This document shows, piece by piece, positions 33,285 to 41,892 of a stretch of 64,000 nucleotides of DNA. The notes beneath the pieces were generated by a model. The model saw only the letters and a program-made list of their open reading frames with translations, was not told where the DNA came from and ran no database searches. Location of the stretch: positions 310,001 to 374,000 of the forward strand of contig NZ_JASZYF010000004.1 in assembly GCF_030317115.1 (NCBI RefSeq), in the 5' to 3' direction. This stretch comes from Variovorax gracilis (GTDB taxonomy: Bacteria > Pseudomonadota > Gammaproteobacteria > Burkholderiales > Burkholderiaceae_C). The position numbers and the translations under genes were made by a program. How positions within the stretch are numbered: position 1 is the stretch's first letter; every line of letters begins with the position of its first letter.

Positions 33285-34802
33285 ATGGATCTCATTAACA
33301 ATCTCTCGCTGGGTTTTGGCGTCGCCTTCACCTTCACCAACCTCTTGTACTGCCTGGTCGGTTGTATTCTGGGCACGCTGATCGGCGTGCTGCCGGGCAT
33401 CGGGCCGGTCGCGACCATCGCGATGCTGCTGCCCGCCACCTACGCGCTGCCCCCCGTGTCGGCGCTGATCATGCTGGCCGGCATCTACTACGGCGCGCAG
33501 TACGGCGGTTCCACCACCGCCATCCTGGTCAACCTGCCCGGTGAATCATCGTCCGTGGTGACCGTCATCGACGGCTACCAGATGGCGCGCAAAGGACGAG
33601 CTGGCCCTGCGCTCGCTGCGGCCGGCCTGGGTTCGTTCTTTGCAGGTTGCATCGGCACGCTGATCCTGGCGGCCTTCGCACCGCCGCTGACCGAGCTGGC
33701 CTTCAAGTTCGGCCCGGCCGAATACTTCTCGCTGATGATCCTGGGCCTGATCGGTGCCGTGGTGCTGGCTTCGGGCTCGCTGCTCAAGGCCATCGCGATG
33801 ATCGTGCTGGGCCTGCTGATGGGGCTGGTCGGCACCGACGTCAACTCGGGTGTCGCGCGCTTCAGCTTCGACATCCCGGAGCTCACCGACGGTATCGGCT
33901 TCGTGACGATCGCGATGGGCGTGTTCGGCTACGGCGAAATCATTGCCAACCTGTCGCGCCCCGAGCACGAGCGCGAAGTGTTCACTGCCAAGGTGTCCGG
34001 CCTGTTCCCGACCAAGGAAGACTTCAAACGCATGCTGCCTGCCGTGCTGCGCGGTACCTCCCTCGGCGCGGCGCTCGGCATCCTGCCCGGCGGCGGTGCG
34101 CTGCTGGCTGCCTTCGCGGCCTACACCATCGAGAAGAAGACCAAGCTGCACCCGGGCGAAGTGCCCTTCGGCAAGGGCAACATCCGTGGCGTCGCGGCGC
34201 CCGAGTCGGCCAACAACGCTGGTGCGCAGACTTCCTTCATCCCGCTGCTGACCCTGGGCATTCCGCCCAATGCCGTGATGGCGCTGATGGTGGGTGCGAT
34301 GACCATCCACAACATCCAGCCCGGCCCGCAGGTGATGACCAGCAACCCCGAACTCTTCTGGGGCCTGATCGCCTCGATGTGGATCGGCAACGCGATGCTG
34401 ATCATCCTGAACCTGCCGCTGATCGGCATGTGGATCAAGCTGCTGTCGGTGCCCTACAAGTTCCTGTTCCCGGCCATCGTGCTGTTCTGCGCGATCGGGG
34501 TGTACTCGACCAACAACAACACCTTCGACATCTGGATGGTGGCGATCTTCGGTTTCATCGGCTACAGCTTCTTCAAGCTGGGATGCGAGCCTGCGCCGCT
34601 GCTGCTGGGCTTCATCCTGGGGCCGATGATGGAAGAGAACCTGCGTCGCGCGCTGCTGCTGTCGCGTGGCGACTGGATCGTGTTCGTCACGCGTCCGATC
34701 TCGGCGGGCCTGCTGGCTGCGGCGTTGCTGCTCCTGGTGATCGTGCTGCTGCCGGCCGTGAAGTCCAAGCGCGAGGAAGCCTTCCACGAGGAAGAGGCCT
34801 GA
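33285..34802 (+). CDS. TctA family tripartite tricarboxylate transporter subunit
   Basis: A 505-residue membrane protein with about 12 helices. TctA hallmarks: GVLPGIGPVATIAMLLP near 39-55, YYGAQYGGSTTAILVNLPGE near 68-87, and the second-repeat GILPGGGALLAAFAAY near 265-280 with PESANNAGAQTSFIPLLTLGIP. It transports carboxylates delivered by Bug/TctC proteins. No receptor gene is in this operon; three orphan receptors lie at 4103, 8982 and 35893, and the last is the nearest. A strong terminator follows. Confidence 0.96.
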   Translation: MDLINNLSLGFGVAFTFTNLLYCLVGCILGTLIGVLPGIGPVATIAMLLPATYALPPVSALIMLAGIYYGAQYGGSTTAILVNLPGESSSVVTVIDGYQMARKGRAGPALAAAGLGSFFAGCIGTLILAAFAPPLTELAFKFGPAEYFSLMILGLIGAVVLASGSLLKAIAMIVLGLLMGLVGTDVNSGVARFSFDIPELTDGIGFVTIAMGVFGYGEIIANLSRPEHEREVFTAKVSGLFPTKEDFKRMLPAVLRGTSLGAALGILPGGGALLAAFAAYTIEKKTKLHPGEVPFGKGNIRGVAAPESANNAGAQTSFIPLLTLGIPPNAVMALMVGAMTIHNIQPGPQVMTSNPELFWGLIASMWIGNAMLIILNLPLIGMWIKLLSVPYKFLFPAIVLFCAIGVYSTNNNTFDIWMVAIFGFIGYSFFKLGCEPAPLLLGFILGPMMEENLRRALLLSRGDWIVFVTRPISAGLLAAALLLLVIVLLPAVKSKREEAFHEEEA

Positions 34803-34828
34803 TCGTCAGGCGTATCCTTCGCTCTCTC

Positions 34829-34857
34829 AACGGCACCTTCGGGTGCCGTTTCTGTTT
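34829..34857 (+). terminator. Rho-independent terminator with TTCG loop after tctA
   Basis: AACGGCACC (34829-34837), a TTCG tetraloop, GGTGCCGTT (34842-34850), then TTCTGTTT. The stem is perfect and the tetraloop is very stable, so it ends the tctBA transcript 27 bases after the stop. Confidence 0.85.
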
Positions 34858-34881
34858 CACCCCCCCGTAGAGGGGAAGAGC

Positions 34882-35796
34882 CTATTTCCGTGGTTTCATG
34901 TACTGCCGGGCCATGGTGAGAAACGCCATCGCCGCAGGATTGAGCGGATGCTTCGCCAGCCGCACGGCAACCACCGGGTATTCGAGCGTGGGTCGCGTCA
35001 CCGCCACCGCGCGCAGGTTGCCGGGCATCAGCACTTCCACGTAACGCGGCAGCAGCGCAACGCCCGCACCGGACTGGATGAGCCCGAAGGCCGTGGACAG
35101 CATCGACACATGGTGCACGACACGCGGATAGACATTGGCGACGCTAGACAACTGGCGGCTGACGGACCGCCAGATGTTCGCATCGGGATTGACGTGGATG
35201 AAGGGCAGCGCGTCGAGGTGCTTCGCATCGATCACCACCCGCTGCGCCAGCGGATGGTCGTCGCGCACGAAGAGGCTCATCCGTTCGGTGAAGAGCGGCT
35301 CGGTCGCGAGTTCTGAATGCTTCTGCCCGATGTCCGATCCGAAGCCCAGGTCGGCCTCCTGCGAAAGGATCCGCGAGATCATCTGTTCGGCGGTGCTGTC
35401 GAGCAGGGAGGTCGCCAGGGAAGGGTGCTGCTGCGAAAAGCGGCCCAGCAACGGCGGCAGGAGCGCGCCAGCGGTGAGATGGCCGACCGCCAGCACCACG
35501 CGTCCCTCCCGAAGCTGCGACTGCGAACGGCAGGCATCGACCGATTCATCGATCAGCCTGAGTGCGCGCACGGCCGTGTCGACCATCATCTCGCCTGCAT
35601 TGGTCATGCGGATGCGGCGTCCGCGCACGACCAGGGGCTGGCCGAGTTCGTGCTCCATGCGCTTGATCAGATGGCTGATCGCGGGCTGCGTCAGTTGCAG
35701 GCTCTCTGCCGCCAAGGTGAAGCTGCCCGATTCGGCCACCGCCGCCAGAGCCCGGAGCTGCTGCAGGGAGATCTCTTCGTTGCCAGTCTTCGACAT
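34882..35796 (-). CDS. LysR family transcriptional regulator
   Basis: A 304-residue regulator with the N-terminal helix-turn-helix (about 10-68, ESLQLTQPAISHLIKRME) and a C-terminal periplasmic-binding-like effector domain. It is divergent from a Bug-protein gene across 96 bases, where a LysR-type site is present. It most likely activates the Bug and gamma-glutamyltransferase-like genes in response to an imported acid. Confidence 0.95.
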   Translation of the reverse strand: MSKTGNEEISLQQLRALAAVAESGSFTLAAESLQLTQPAISHLIKRMEHELGQPLVVRGRRIRMTNAGEMMVDTAVRALRLIDESVDACRSQSQLREGRVVLAVGHLTAGALLPPLLGRFSQQHPSLATSLLDSTAEQMISRILSQEADLGFGSDIGQKHSELATEPLFTERMSLFVRDDHPLAQRVVIDAKHLDALPFIHVNPDANIWRSVSRQLSSVANVYPRVVHHVSMLSTAFGLIQSGAGVALLPRYVEVLMPGNLRAVAVTRPTLEYPVVAVRLAKHPLNPAAMAFLTMARQYMKPRK

Positions 35797-35807
35797 AAGA
35801 AATGCTC

Positions 35808-35829
35808 ATAGTTCGATAAGCTGAATTAT
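35808..35829. promoter_or_regulatory. Probable LysR-type operator
   Basis: ATAGTTC-N8-GAATTAT is an inverted repeat with one mismatch, and it contains the T-N11-A pattern (T35813, A35825) typical of LysR family sites. It lies between the divergent LysR and Bug genes. Confidence 0.55.
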
Positions 35830-35892
35830 CTGGCTTGATGTCGGAGCCCTGCATAGCATTCGAACTCCTCCACAGGGACAAAATCCAGCACC

Positions 35893-36864
35893 ATGAAACG
35901 AATCCAGTTCCTACAGGTCATCGCCGCCACGCTCTGCGTGGCCGCGGCGCCCGCCAGCCTGGCGCAAGGCTATCCAACCAAGCCGATCCGGTTGATCGTG
36001 CCTTTCCCGGCCGGCGGCGCTACGGACCTGTTCGCGCGCACGCTGTCGCAAAAGATGGGCGAGAAGCTCGGCACCACGCTGGTCATCGACAACAAGCCCG
36101 GCGCCGGCGGCGCGATCGGTTCCGACATGGCGGCCAAGGCCGTGCCCGACGGCTACACGCTGCTTCTGGCGACCACGAGCACGCATTCGATCGGCCCCTG
36201 GATCAATCCCAAGCTGCCCTACGACACGGTGCACGACTTCACGCCGATCGCCCACGTCGGCGATGCGCCGAGCATCATGCTGGTGCCCAACAGCTCGCCG
36301 GCCAAGACGGTGCGCGAATGGATCGACTACGCGAAGAAGAATCCCGGCAAGCTCAACTACGCCTCGAGCGGCAACGGCACCATCGTCCAGCTGACGGCGG
36401 AGCTCTTCAAGTCGCAGGCCGGCGTCTTCGTCACGCACATTCCTTACAAGGGCACGGCGCTCGCGATTCCCGACCTGATCAGCGGCAAGGTCGACGTGCT
36501 GTTCGACTCGTTGCCCACTGGCATGCCGCACGTGCGCGACGGCCGGTTGCGCGCACTGGGCGTGACCTCGCTCAAGCGCAGTCCGCTGGCACCCGAACTG
36601 CCGCCGATCGCCGACACGCTGCCGGGCTTCGAGTCCAATACGTGGTTCGGCCTCTACGGTCCCAAGGGACTTCCGGCCGAGATGGTGACCCGCATCAACA
36701 CGGCAGCCAACCAGGCACTCGCCGACCCGGAAGTGCGCGACAAGCTCGCGCGGCTGGGCATCTCGCCCACCCAGAGCACGCCGGCACAACTCGCTGCCAT
36801 GGTGGCTGAAGACGCTGCCAAGTGGAAAAAAATCATCACCGAACGCAAGATCACCGGAGACTAG
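35893..36864 (+). CDS. Bug/TctC family solute-binding protein (third in window)
   Basis: A 323-residue periplasmic receptor with signal peptide 1-25 (ends LAQ), then GYPTKPIRLIVPFPAGGATDLFAR, the most canonical Bug N-terminus of the three in the window. It is divergent from the LysR regulator and 128 bases upstream of the gamma-glutamyltransferase-like gene. The close position to the TctBA genes (about 1.1 kb) suggests it may be their receptor, although a terminator and the regulator separate them. Confidence 0.95.
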   Translation: MKRIQFLQVIAATLCVAAAPASLAQGYPTKPIRLIVPFPAGGATDLFARTLSQKMGEKLGTTLVIDNKPGAGGAIGSDMAAKAVPDGYTLLLATTSTHSIGPWINPKLPYDTVHDFTPIAHVGDAPSIMLVPNSSPAKTVREWIDYAKKNPGKLNYASSGNGTIVQLTAELFKSQAGVFVTHIPYKGTALAIPDLISGKVDVLFDSLPTGMPHVRDGRLRALGVTSLKRSPLAPELPPIADTLPGFESNTWFGLYGPKGLPAEMVTRINTAANQALADPEVRDKLARLGISPTQSTPAQLAAMVAEDAAKWKKIITERKITGD

Positions 36865-36906
36865 GCCCGCCCCCGGGCTGCGCGCACTTCCTGTCGCAAC
36901 GCCCAC

Positions 36907-36956
36907 CCCCCTGCCGGGGGCAACACCGGCGGCCCGGCGAAGCCGGTTCCGGTGTT
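36907..36956 (+). other. Two stem-loops between the Bug and gamma-glutamyltransferase genes
   Basis: CCCCC/GGGGG (36907-36920) makes a short hairpin. Then AACACCGG (36922-36929) pairs with CCGGTGTT (36949-36956), enclosing an inner CCGGC-GAA-GCCGG hairpin (36934-36946). There is no long T-run, so this could be mRNA processing or partial attenuation. Alternatively it is a dispersed intergenic repeat of the kind common in this family of bacteria. Confidence 0.5.
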
Positions 36957-36992
36957 TCAGGAAGGACAGACCTGTCTGAATTGGAAGCACTC

Positions 36993-38606
36993 ATGAAATT
37001 CGATTACGCCAATCCCTACACCTCGACCCGCATTCCGGTCTTTGCGCGCAATGTCGTGTCGACCTCGCATCCGCAGGCCGCGCAGGCGGGCCTGCGCACC
37101 CTGTACCAGGGTGGCAATGCCGTCGACGCCGCGATCGCGACGGCGGCAGCCATGACCGTGCTCGAGCCGGTCAGCAACGGCCTGGGCAGCGATGCCTTCT
37201 GCATCCTGTGGGACGGAAAGAAACTGCACGGCCTGAACGGCTCCGGCCCTGCGCCGCAGGCCTGGACGCCCGACTACTTCAGCCGCAAGTACGGCGCCGA
37301 TGCGCGGACGCCGCCGCAGCGCGGCATCGATTCGGTCACCGTGCCGGGTGCCGTCGGCACCTGGGTCGCGTTGTCCGAGCGCTTCGGCAAGCTGCCTTTC
37401 GCGGACCTCATGGCGCCGGCGATCGAGATCGCCGAGCGCGGCTACCTGATGCCGCCGGTGGTGCAGCAGAAATGGGCAGCAGCGACGCCCATCCTGCAAT
37501 CGCAGCCGGGCTTTGCACAGGGCTTCCTGCCGTGGGGACGCGCGCCCGAGGTCGGTGAACTCTTCCGCTTCCAGGCCGCGGCGCGGGCGCTGAAGGCCAT
37601 CGCCGCGACCAAGGGCGATGCGTTCTACAGCGGCGAGATCGCCGAAGCGCTCGAGAAATTCTCCGCCGCCAACGGCGGCAGCCTCAAGGTGCGCGACCTC
37701 GCTGACTGGAAGCCCGAGTGGGTCGAGCCGATCGCGCAGAAGTACCGCGACCACACACTGCACGAGATCCCGCCGAACGGCCAGGGCATCGCCGCGCTGA
37801 TCGCGCTGGGCATCCTCGAGCATTTCGACATCGGCTCGATCCCGGTCGATTCCGTCGCCTCGCAGCATCTGCAGATCGAGGCCATGAAGCTTGCCTTCGC
37901 CGACACCTACCGCTACGTGTCCGACCCATCGTCGATGGAGGTGACGCCCCTGCAAATGCTCGATGGCGCCTATCTCGCATCGCGTGCCAAACTCATCGAT
38001 GTGAACAAGGCGCAGGATTTCAAGGCGGGCAACCCGGTCAAGGGCGGCACCATCTATCTCACCGCGGCCGACGAGAGCGGCATGATGGTGAGCTTCATCC
38101 AGAGCAACTACATGGGCTTCGGCTCGGGTTGCGTGGAACCCGACTTCGGCATCAGCCTGCAGAACCGCGGCCACGGCTTCAGCCTCGACGCCAAGAGCCC
38201 GAACGTGGTGGCGCCGGGCAAACGCCCGTTCCACACCATCATCCCGGCCTTCCTCACGAAGGACGGCGCGCCGGTGATGAGCTTCGGCGTGATGGGCGGC
38301 AACATGCAGCCTCAAGGCCACATGCAGACGCTGGTGCGCATGCTCGACTACAAGCAGAACCCGCAGGCCGCGTGCGACGCGCCGCGCTGGCGCTTCAACT
38401 CGGGCCTCGAGATCAACGTCGAGGCGGCCATGGATCCGAAGACCGTCCGGGGCCTGACCGAGCTCGGCCACAAGGTCGACGTCATCAACGACTCCTACCA
38501 GGACTTCGGTGCGGGCCAGTTCATCTGGCGCGCCGGCGATCCGGCGGTCGAGGGCTACGTGGCCGCGAGCGACGCGCGCCGCGATGGACTCGCGGCCGGG
38601 TTCTGA
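36993..38606 (+). CDS. Gamma-glutamyltransferase family protein
   Basis: A 537-residue Ntn-hydrolase proenzyme of the gamma-glutamyltransferase/acylase family. The N-terminal NVVSTSHPQAAQAGLRTLYQGGNAVDAA matches the family. The presumed autocleavage nucleophile is Thr353, in the GGTIYLTAAD segment, followed by SFIQSNYMGFGSG. No signal peptide is visible, so it is probably cytoplasmic, like the YwrD-type members. The ATG at 36993 begins the conserved part. It may hydrolyse a gamma-glutamyl or other amide substrate imported by the Bug protein upstream (inferred). Confidence 0.92.
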   Translation: MKFDYANPYTSTRIPVFARNVVSTSHPQAAQAGLRTLYQGGNAVDAAIATAAAMTVLEPVSNGLGSDAFCILWDGKKLHGLNGSGPAPQAWTPDYFSRKYGADARTPPQRGIDSVTVPGAVGTWVALSERFGKLPFADLMAPAIEIAERGYLMPPVVQQKWAAATPILQSQPGFAQGFLPWGRAPEVGELFRFQAAARALKAIAATKGDAFYSGEIAEALEKFSAANGGSLKVRDLADWKPEWVEPIAQKYRDHTLHEIPPNGQGIAALIALGILEHFDIGSIPVDSVASQHLQIEAMKLAFADTYRYVSDPSSMEVTPLQMLDGAYLASRAKLIDVNKAQDFKAGNPVKGGTIYLTAADESGMMVSFIQSNYMGFGSGCVEPDFGISLQNRGHGFSLDAKSPNVVAPGKRPFHTIIPAFLTKDGAPVMSFGVMGGNMQPQGHMQTLVRMLDYKQNPQAACDAPRWRFNSGLEINVEAAMDPKTVRGLTELGHKVDVINDSYQDFGAGQFIWRAGDPAVEGYVAASDARRDGLAAGF

Positions 38607-38614
38607 TTCTCACG

Positions 38615-39535
38615 ATGCAATTGCAGGCCACGTCGGAGCACTCCGTCCACAAGAGTCTCGCGCCGGGCCTCGTTCTCGCGACACTGGGCGCCATCGCGTT
38701 CAGCGGCAAGGCGATCATCGTCAAGCTGGCCTATCGCCATGGCGTGGACGCGGTCACGCTCATCATGCTGCGCATGTTGTTCGCGTTGCCGCTGTTCGCG
38801 CTCATGGCCTGGTGGGCCGGGCGTGGCAAGCCGGCCCTCACGCGGCGTGACTGGATGGGCGTCGTCGGGCTCGGGTTTTCGGGCTACTACCTGTCGAGTT
38901 TTCTCGACTTTGCGGGGCTGGCCTACATCACGGCCAGCCTGGAGCGGCTGATCCTGTATCTCAACCCGACGCTGGTCCTCCTGTTCGGCTGGATCGTCTA
39001 TCGACGGCGCATCACCCGCTGGCAGCTTGCGGGCATGAGCATCAGCTACGCGGGCGTGCTGCTGGTGTTCGGCCATGAAGTGCAGCTGGGACAGAGCGCT
39101 TCGGCCGCCTGGGGCGCGCTGCTGGTTTTCCTGAGCGCGGTGAGCTATGCCATCTATCTCGTCGCGAGCGGCGAGTTCGTCAAGCGGCTGGGATCGCTGC
39201 GCCTCGTTGGGCTGGCGACCAGCGTCGCCTGCGTGCTGTGCATCGTGCAGTTCATGCTGCTGCGGCCGATGAGCGCGGCCTTCGACGTGGCGCCGCAGGT
39301 GATCTGGCTGTCGATCCTCAACGCCACGCTGTGCACGGCGGTGCCCGTCCTTGCCGTCATGATGGCAATCGAACGCATCGGGCCCGCCATGGCGGCGCAA
39401 ACGGGTATGGTCGGGCCGATCTCGACCATCCTCATGGGTGTGGTGATCCTCGGCGAACCCTTCACCGCGTGGATCGCGGCCGGGACGGCGCTGGTGATCG
39501 CCGGCATCTTCGTATTCACACGCATGGGGCGCTGA
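38615..39535 (+). CDS. DMT superfamily transporter, EamA type
   Basis: A 306-residue membrane protein with ten predicted helices in two EamA repeats of five. Typical segments are FSGKAIIVKLAYRHGVDAVTLIMLRM in the first repeat and TALVIAGIFVFTRMG at the end. It starts 8 bases after the gamma-glutamyltransferase-like gene and is probably in the same operon. It exports or imports a small metabolite, possibly a product of that enzyme. Confidence 0.93.
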   Translation: MQLQATSEHSVHKSLAPGLVLATLGAIAFSGKAIIVKLAYRHGVDAVTLIMLRMLFALPLFALMAWWAGRGKPALTRRDWMGVVGLGFSGYYLSSFLDFAGLAYITASLERLILYLNPTLVLLFGWIVYRRRITRWQLAGMSISYAGVLLVFGHEVQLGQSASAAWGALLVFLSAVSYAIYLVASGEFVKRLGSLRLVGLATSVACVLCIVQFMLLRPMSAAFDVAPQVIWLSILNATLCTAVPVLAVMMAIERIGPAMAAQTGMVGPISTILMGVVILGEPFTAWIAAGTALVIAGIFVFTRMGR

Positions 39536-39553
39536 CCCCGCGAAGGAAAGAAC

Positions 39554-40354
39554 ATGGATTTTGGAATTGCAGGCAAGACCGCGCTGGTGTGCGGCGCTAG
39601 CAAGGGCCTGGGCTACGGCTGTGCGGAAGCGCTGGTGCGTGAAGGCGTGAACGTGGTGATCGTCGCTCGCGGCGCCGAGGCGCTGGAGGCCGCGGCGAAG
39701 GCCTTGGAGGCCGAGGCGGCCAGCGTGAGCGGCACCAAGCCTTTCGTGAAGCACCTGGCGGCCGACATCACGACGGCCGAAGGCCGCGCCGCCGCCTTCG
39801 CGCTGCACAAGGATTTCGACATCGTGGTCACCAACGCCGGCGGGCCGCCTCCCGGCGACTTCCGCGACTGGGACCGCGAGGCCTGGATCAAGGCGGTCGA
39901 CGCGAACATGCTCACGCCGATCGAACTGATCAAGGCGACGGTCGACGGCATGGCCGCGCGCGGATTCGGCCGCGTCGTCAACATCACGTCCAGCTCGGTG
40001 AAAGCGCCGATCGGCATCCTGGGCCTGAGCAATGGGGCGCGCAGCGGCCTGACCGGCTTCGTTGCCGGCGTGGCCCGCTCGGAGATTGCCGGCAAGGGCG
40101 TCACGATCAACAACCTGCTGCCCGGCTCCTTCGACACCGACCGGCTCAAGGGCACGATGGCAGGCGCAGCCAAGAAGTCGGGACAGGACGTCAACACCGT
40201 CCGGGCCGCGCGCGAGAAGAGCATTCCCGCGGGCCGCTTCGGTACGGCGGCCGAGTTCGGCGCGATCTGCGCATTCCTCTGCAGCATGCAGGCGGGGTAC
40301 CTGACGGGGCAGAACGTGCTGGCCGACGGCGGGGCCTATCCGGGGACGTATTGA
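39554..40354 (+). CDS. Atypical short-chain dehydrogenase/reductase without the YxxxK pair
   Basis: A 266-residue SDR-fold protein with nucleotide loop GASKGLG at 14-20, NAGG at 94-97, the Ser stretch 146-148, and a C-terminal GQNVLADGGAYPG. At the catalytic position the usual Tyr-x3-Lys is replaced by S159-N-G-A-R163. It therefore probably uses a different mechanism or has lost dehydrogenase activity, although this branch is widespread in proteobacteria. It lies 18 bases after the DMT gene and 12 bases before the GNAT gene. Confidence 0.88.
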   Translation: MDFGIAGKTALVCGASKGLGYGCAEALVREGVNVVIVARGAEALEAAAKALEAEAASVSGTKPFVKHLAADITTAEGRAAAFALHKDFDIVVTNAGGPPPGDFRDWDREAWIKAVDANMLTPIELIKATVDGMAARGFGRVVNITSSSVKAPIGILGLSNGARSGLTGFVAGVARSEIAGKGVTINNLLPGSFDTDRLKGTMAGAAKKSGQDVNTVRAAREKSIPAGRFGTAAEFGAICAFLCSMQAGYLTGQNVLADGGAYPGTY

Positions 40355-40366
40355 GGTGACGCGCCG

Positions 40367-40861
40367 ATGGTGATTCGGGACGCGACACCAGCGGATCTCC
40401 CTCGCATTCTCGAACTCAACGAGGCATGGGTGCACTTCCTGGCCCCGCTCGGGCGGGATCGGCTGGAGCGCCTGCATGCCGAAGCTGCGTACCACCGGGT
40501 CGTGGAATGCGAGGGAACGGTCGCTGCCTTCCTGCTTGCGTTCACCGAAGGAGCGGCCTACGACAGCCCCAACTACCGTTGGTTCGCCGCGAACTGCGAG
40601 CGCTTCGTCTACATCGACCGCATCGTGGTGGCCGCTGATTGCCGAGGACGGGGCATCGGGGAGTTGCTTTACCAGGATCTGTTCGCATTCGCGGCGCGCA
40701 ACCGGGCCGTGCAGGTGACCTGCGAATTCGACGTCGATCCGCCCAACGATGCTTCGCGCCGCTTTCACGAGCGCTTCGGCTTCCGGGAGATCGGCACCCA
40801 GCGGGTCGGCGCCAGCGAGAAGCTGGTGTCCCTGCAGGCGGTGGCGCTGTCGGGCAGCTGA
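40367..40861 (+). CDS. GNAT family N-acetyltransferase
   Basis: A 164-residue acetyltransferase. The acetyl-CoA loop is in the segment VAADCRGRGIGELLYQDL (about 89-106), and the C-terminal half has the typical FHERFGFREIG strand. The substrate is unknown; the lack of a signal peptide indicates a cytoplasmic small-molecule acetylase. It is the last gene of the rightward run starting with the Bug gene, convergent with a DMT gene 5 bases away. Confidence 0.9.
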   Translation: MVIRDATPADLPRILELNEAWVHFLAPLGRDRLERLHAEAAYHRVVECEGTVAAFLLAFTEGAAYDSPNYRWFAANCERFVYIDRIVVAADCRGRGIGELLYQDLFAFAARNRAVQVTCEFDVDPPNDASRRFHERFGFREIGTQRVGASEKLVSLQAVALSGS

Positions 40862-40865
40862 CGCG

Positions 40866-41765
40866 CTATGGCCGCGAGGACACCCAGATCCCCCCGACGA
40901 TCAACACGAACGCCGCACCGTGGTACCACTGCGGCAATTCGCCGAGAAACGCCGCTGACAGCAGCGCGGCAAACAAGGGCGTCAGATTGGTGAAGAACCC
41001 GGCGGTCTGCGGGCCGGCCCGTTGCACGCCGGCTCCCCAGCACCGATACGCTAGAAGCGCAGGCCCGAGCGTGATGAAGACGAGCGCCGCAGCCAGTGGC
41101 CAGCCCCAGTCCACGTGCGCATCGGTCAACGTCCACTCGCCGGCGGCGAACACGCCGGACCACGCGAGCCCGAACACCAGCTGCGCCATCAGCAGTGATG
41201 CCCAGTCTCGCCTGACCTCGGAAGGTTCATGGGTGCGCGAGAGCATCCAGCTATAGAACGCCCACGAGATGGTCGCGAGCATCATGTAGAGATCCCCGGC
41301 CACCAGCCGCAGCGCGAGAAGCTGTCCCCACTGACCACGGCTGAGCACCAGCAGCACGCCGACCATCGAGAGCGCCGCGCCGAGCAGCGCGCGACCGGTG
41401 ATCTTCGCGCCGAAGAACAACGCGCCGGTCGCCAGCATCCACAGCGGCATGCTGGAGCCCACAAGCGTGACGTTGATCGGTGTCGAGGTCTGCAGCGCCA
41501 GGTACTGGAACGCGTTGTAGCAGCCGATGCCGAGCAGCCCGAGCACGGCAAAACGCTTCCAGTGCATCCACAACGGACTCTCGCGGCGCAGCACGGACAT
41601 CGCGAAGGGAAGCAGCACGATGAAGGCCAGAAGCCAGCGGATGAAGTTCAACGACATGGGCGAGACGAGATCGCGCACCACGCGGCCGACGACAGCATTG
41701 CCGGCCCACAGCAGGGGAGGCACCGTGAGAAGAAGGGCGGTGCCCGGAGTGAGACGCTGCTGCAT
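40866..41765 (-). CDS. DMT superfamily transporter, EamA type (second)
   Basis: A 299-residue protein with ten predicted helices in two EamA repeats (WAGNAVVGRVVRDLVSPMSLNFIRW and the C-terminal LTPLFAALLSAAFLGELP). The ATG at 41765 is selected because the region upstream to 41870 is not conserved and overlaps the intergenic space. It is divergent from the quinone oxidoreductase gene across 127 bases. Substrate unknown; members export amino acids, nucleosides or drugs. Confidence 0.92.
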   Translation of the reverse strand: MQQRLTPGTALLLTVPPLLWAGNAVVGRVVRDLVSPMSLNFIRWLLAFIVLLPFAMSVLRRESPLWMHWKRFAVLGLLGIGCYNAFQYLALQTSTPINVTLVGSSMPLWMLATGALFFGAKITGRALLGAALSMVGVLLVLSRGQWGQLLALRLVAGDLYMMLATISWAFYSWMLSRTHEPSEVRRDWASLLMAQLVFGLAWSGVFAAGEWTLTDAHVDWGWPLAAALVFITLGPALLAYRCWGAGVQRAGPQTAGFFTNLTPLFAALLSAAFLGELPQWYHGAAFVLIVGGIWVSSRP

Positions 41766-41892
41766 GGGGCTGGACTTTACCGGGCCGCGAGCCGCATTCC
41801 TCCGTGCGCGCCTTGAATCCCAGTCCGTGGCAGCATAGGCGCCTCGTTTCGATCCAGCCGAATCGCACATTCAACACTAGGAGCCACGATTC

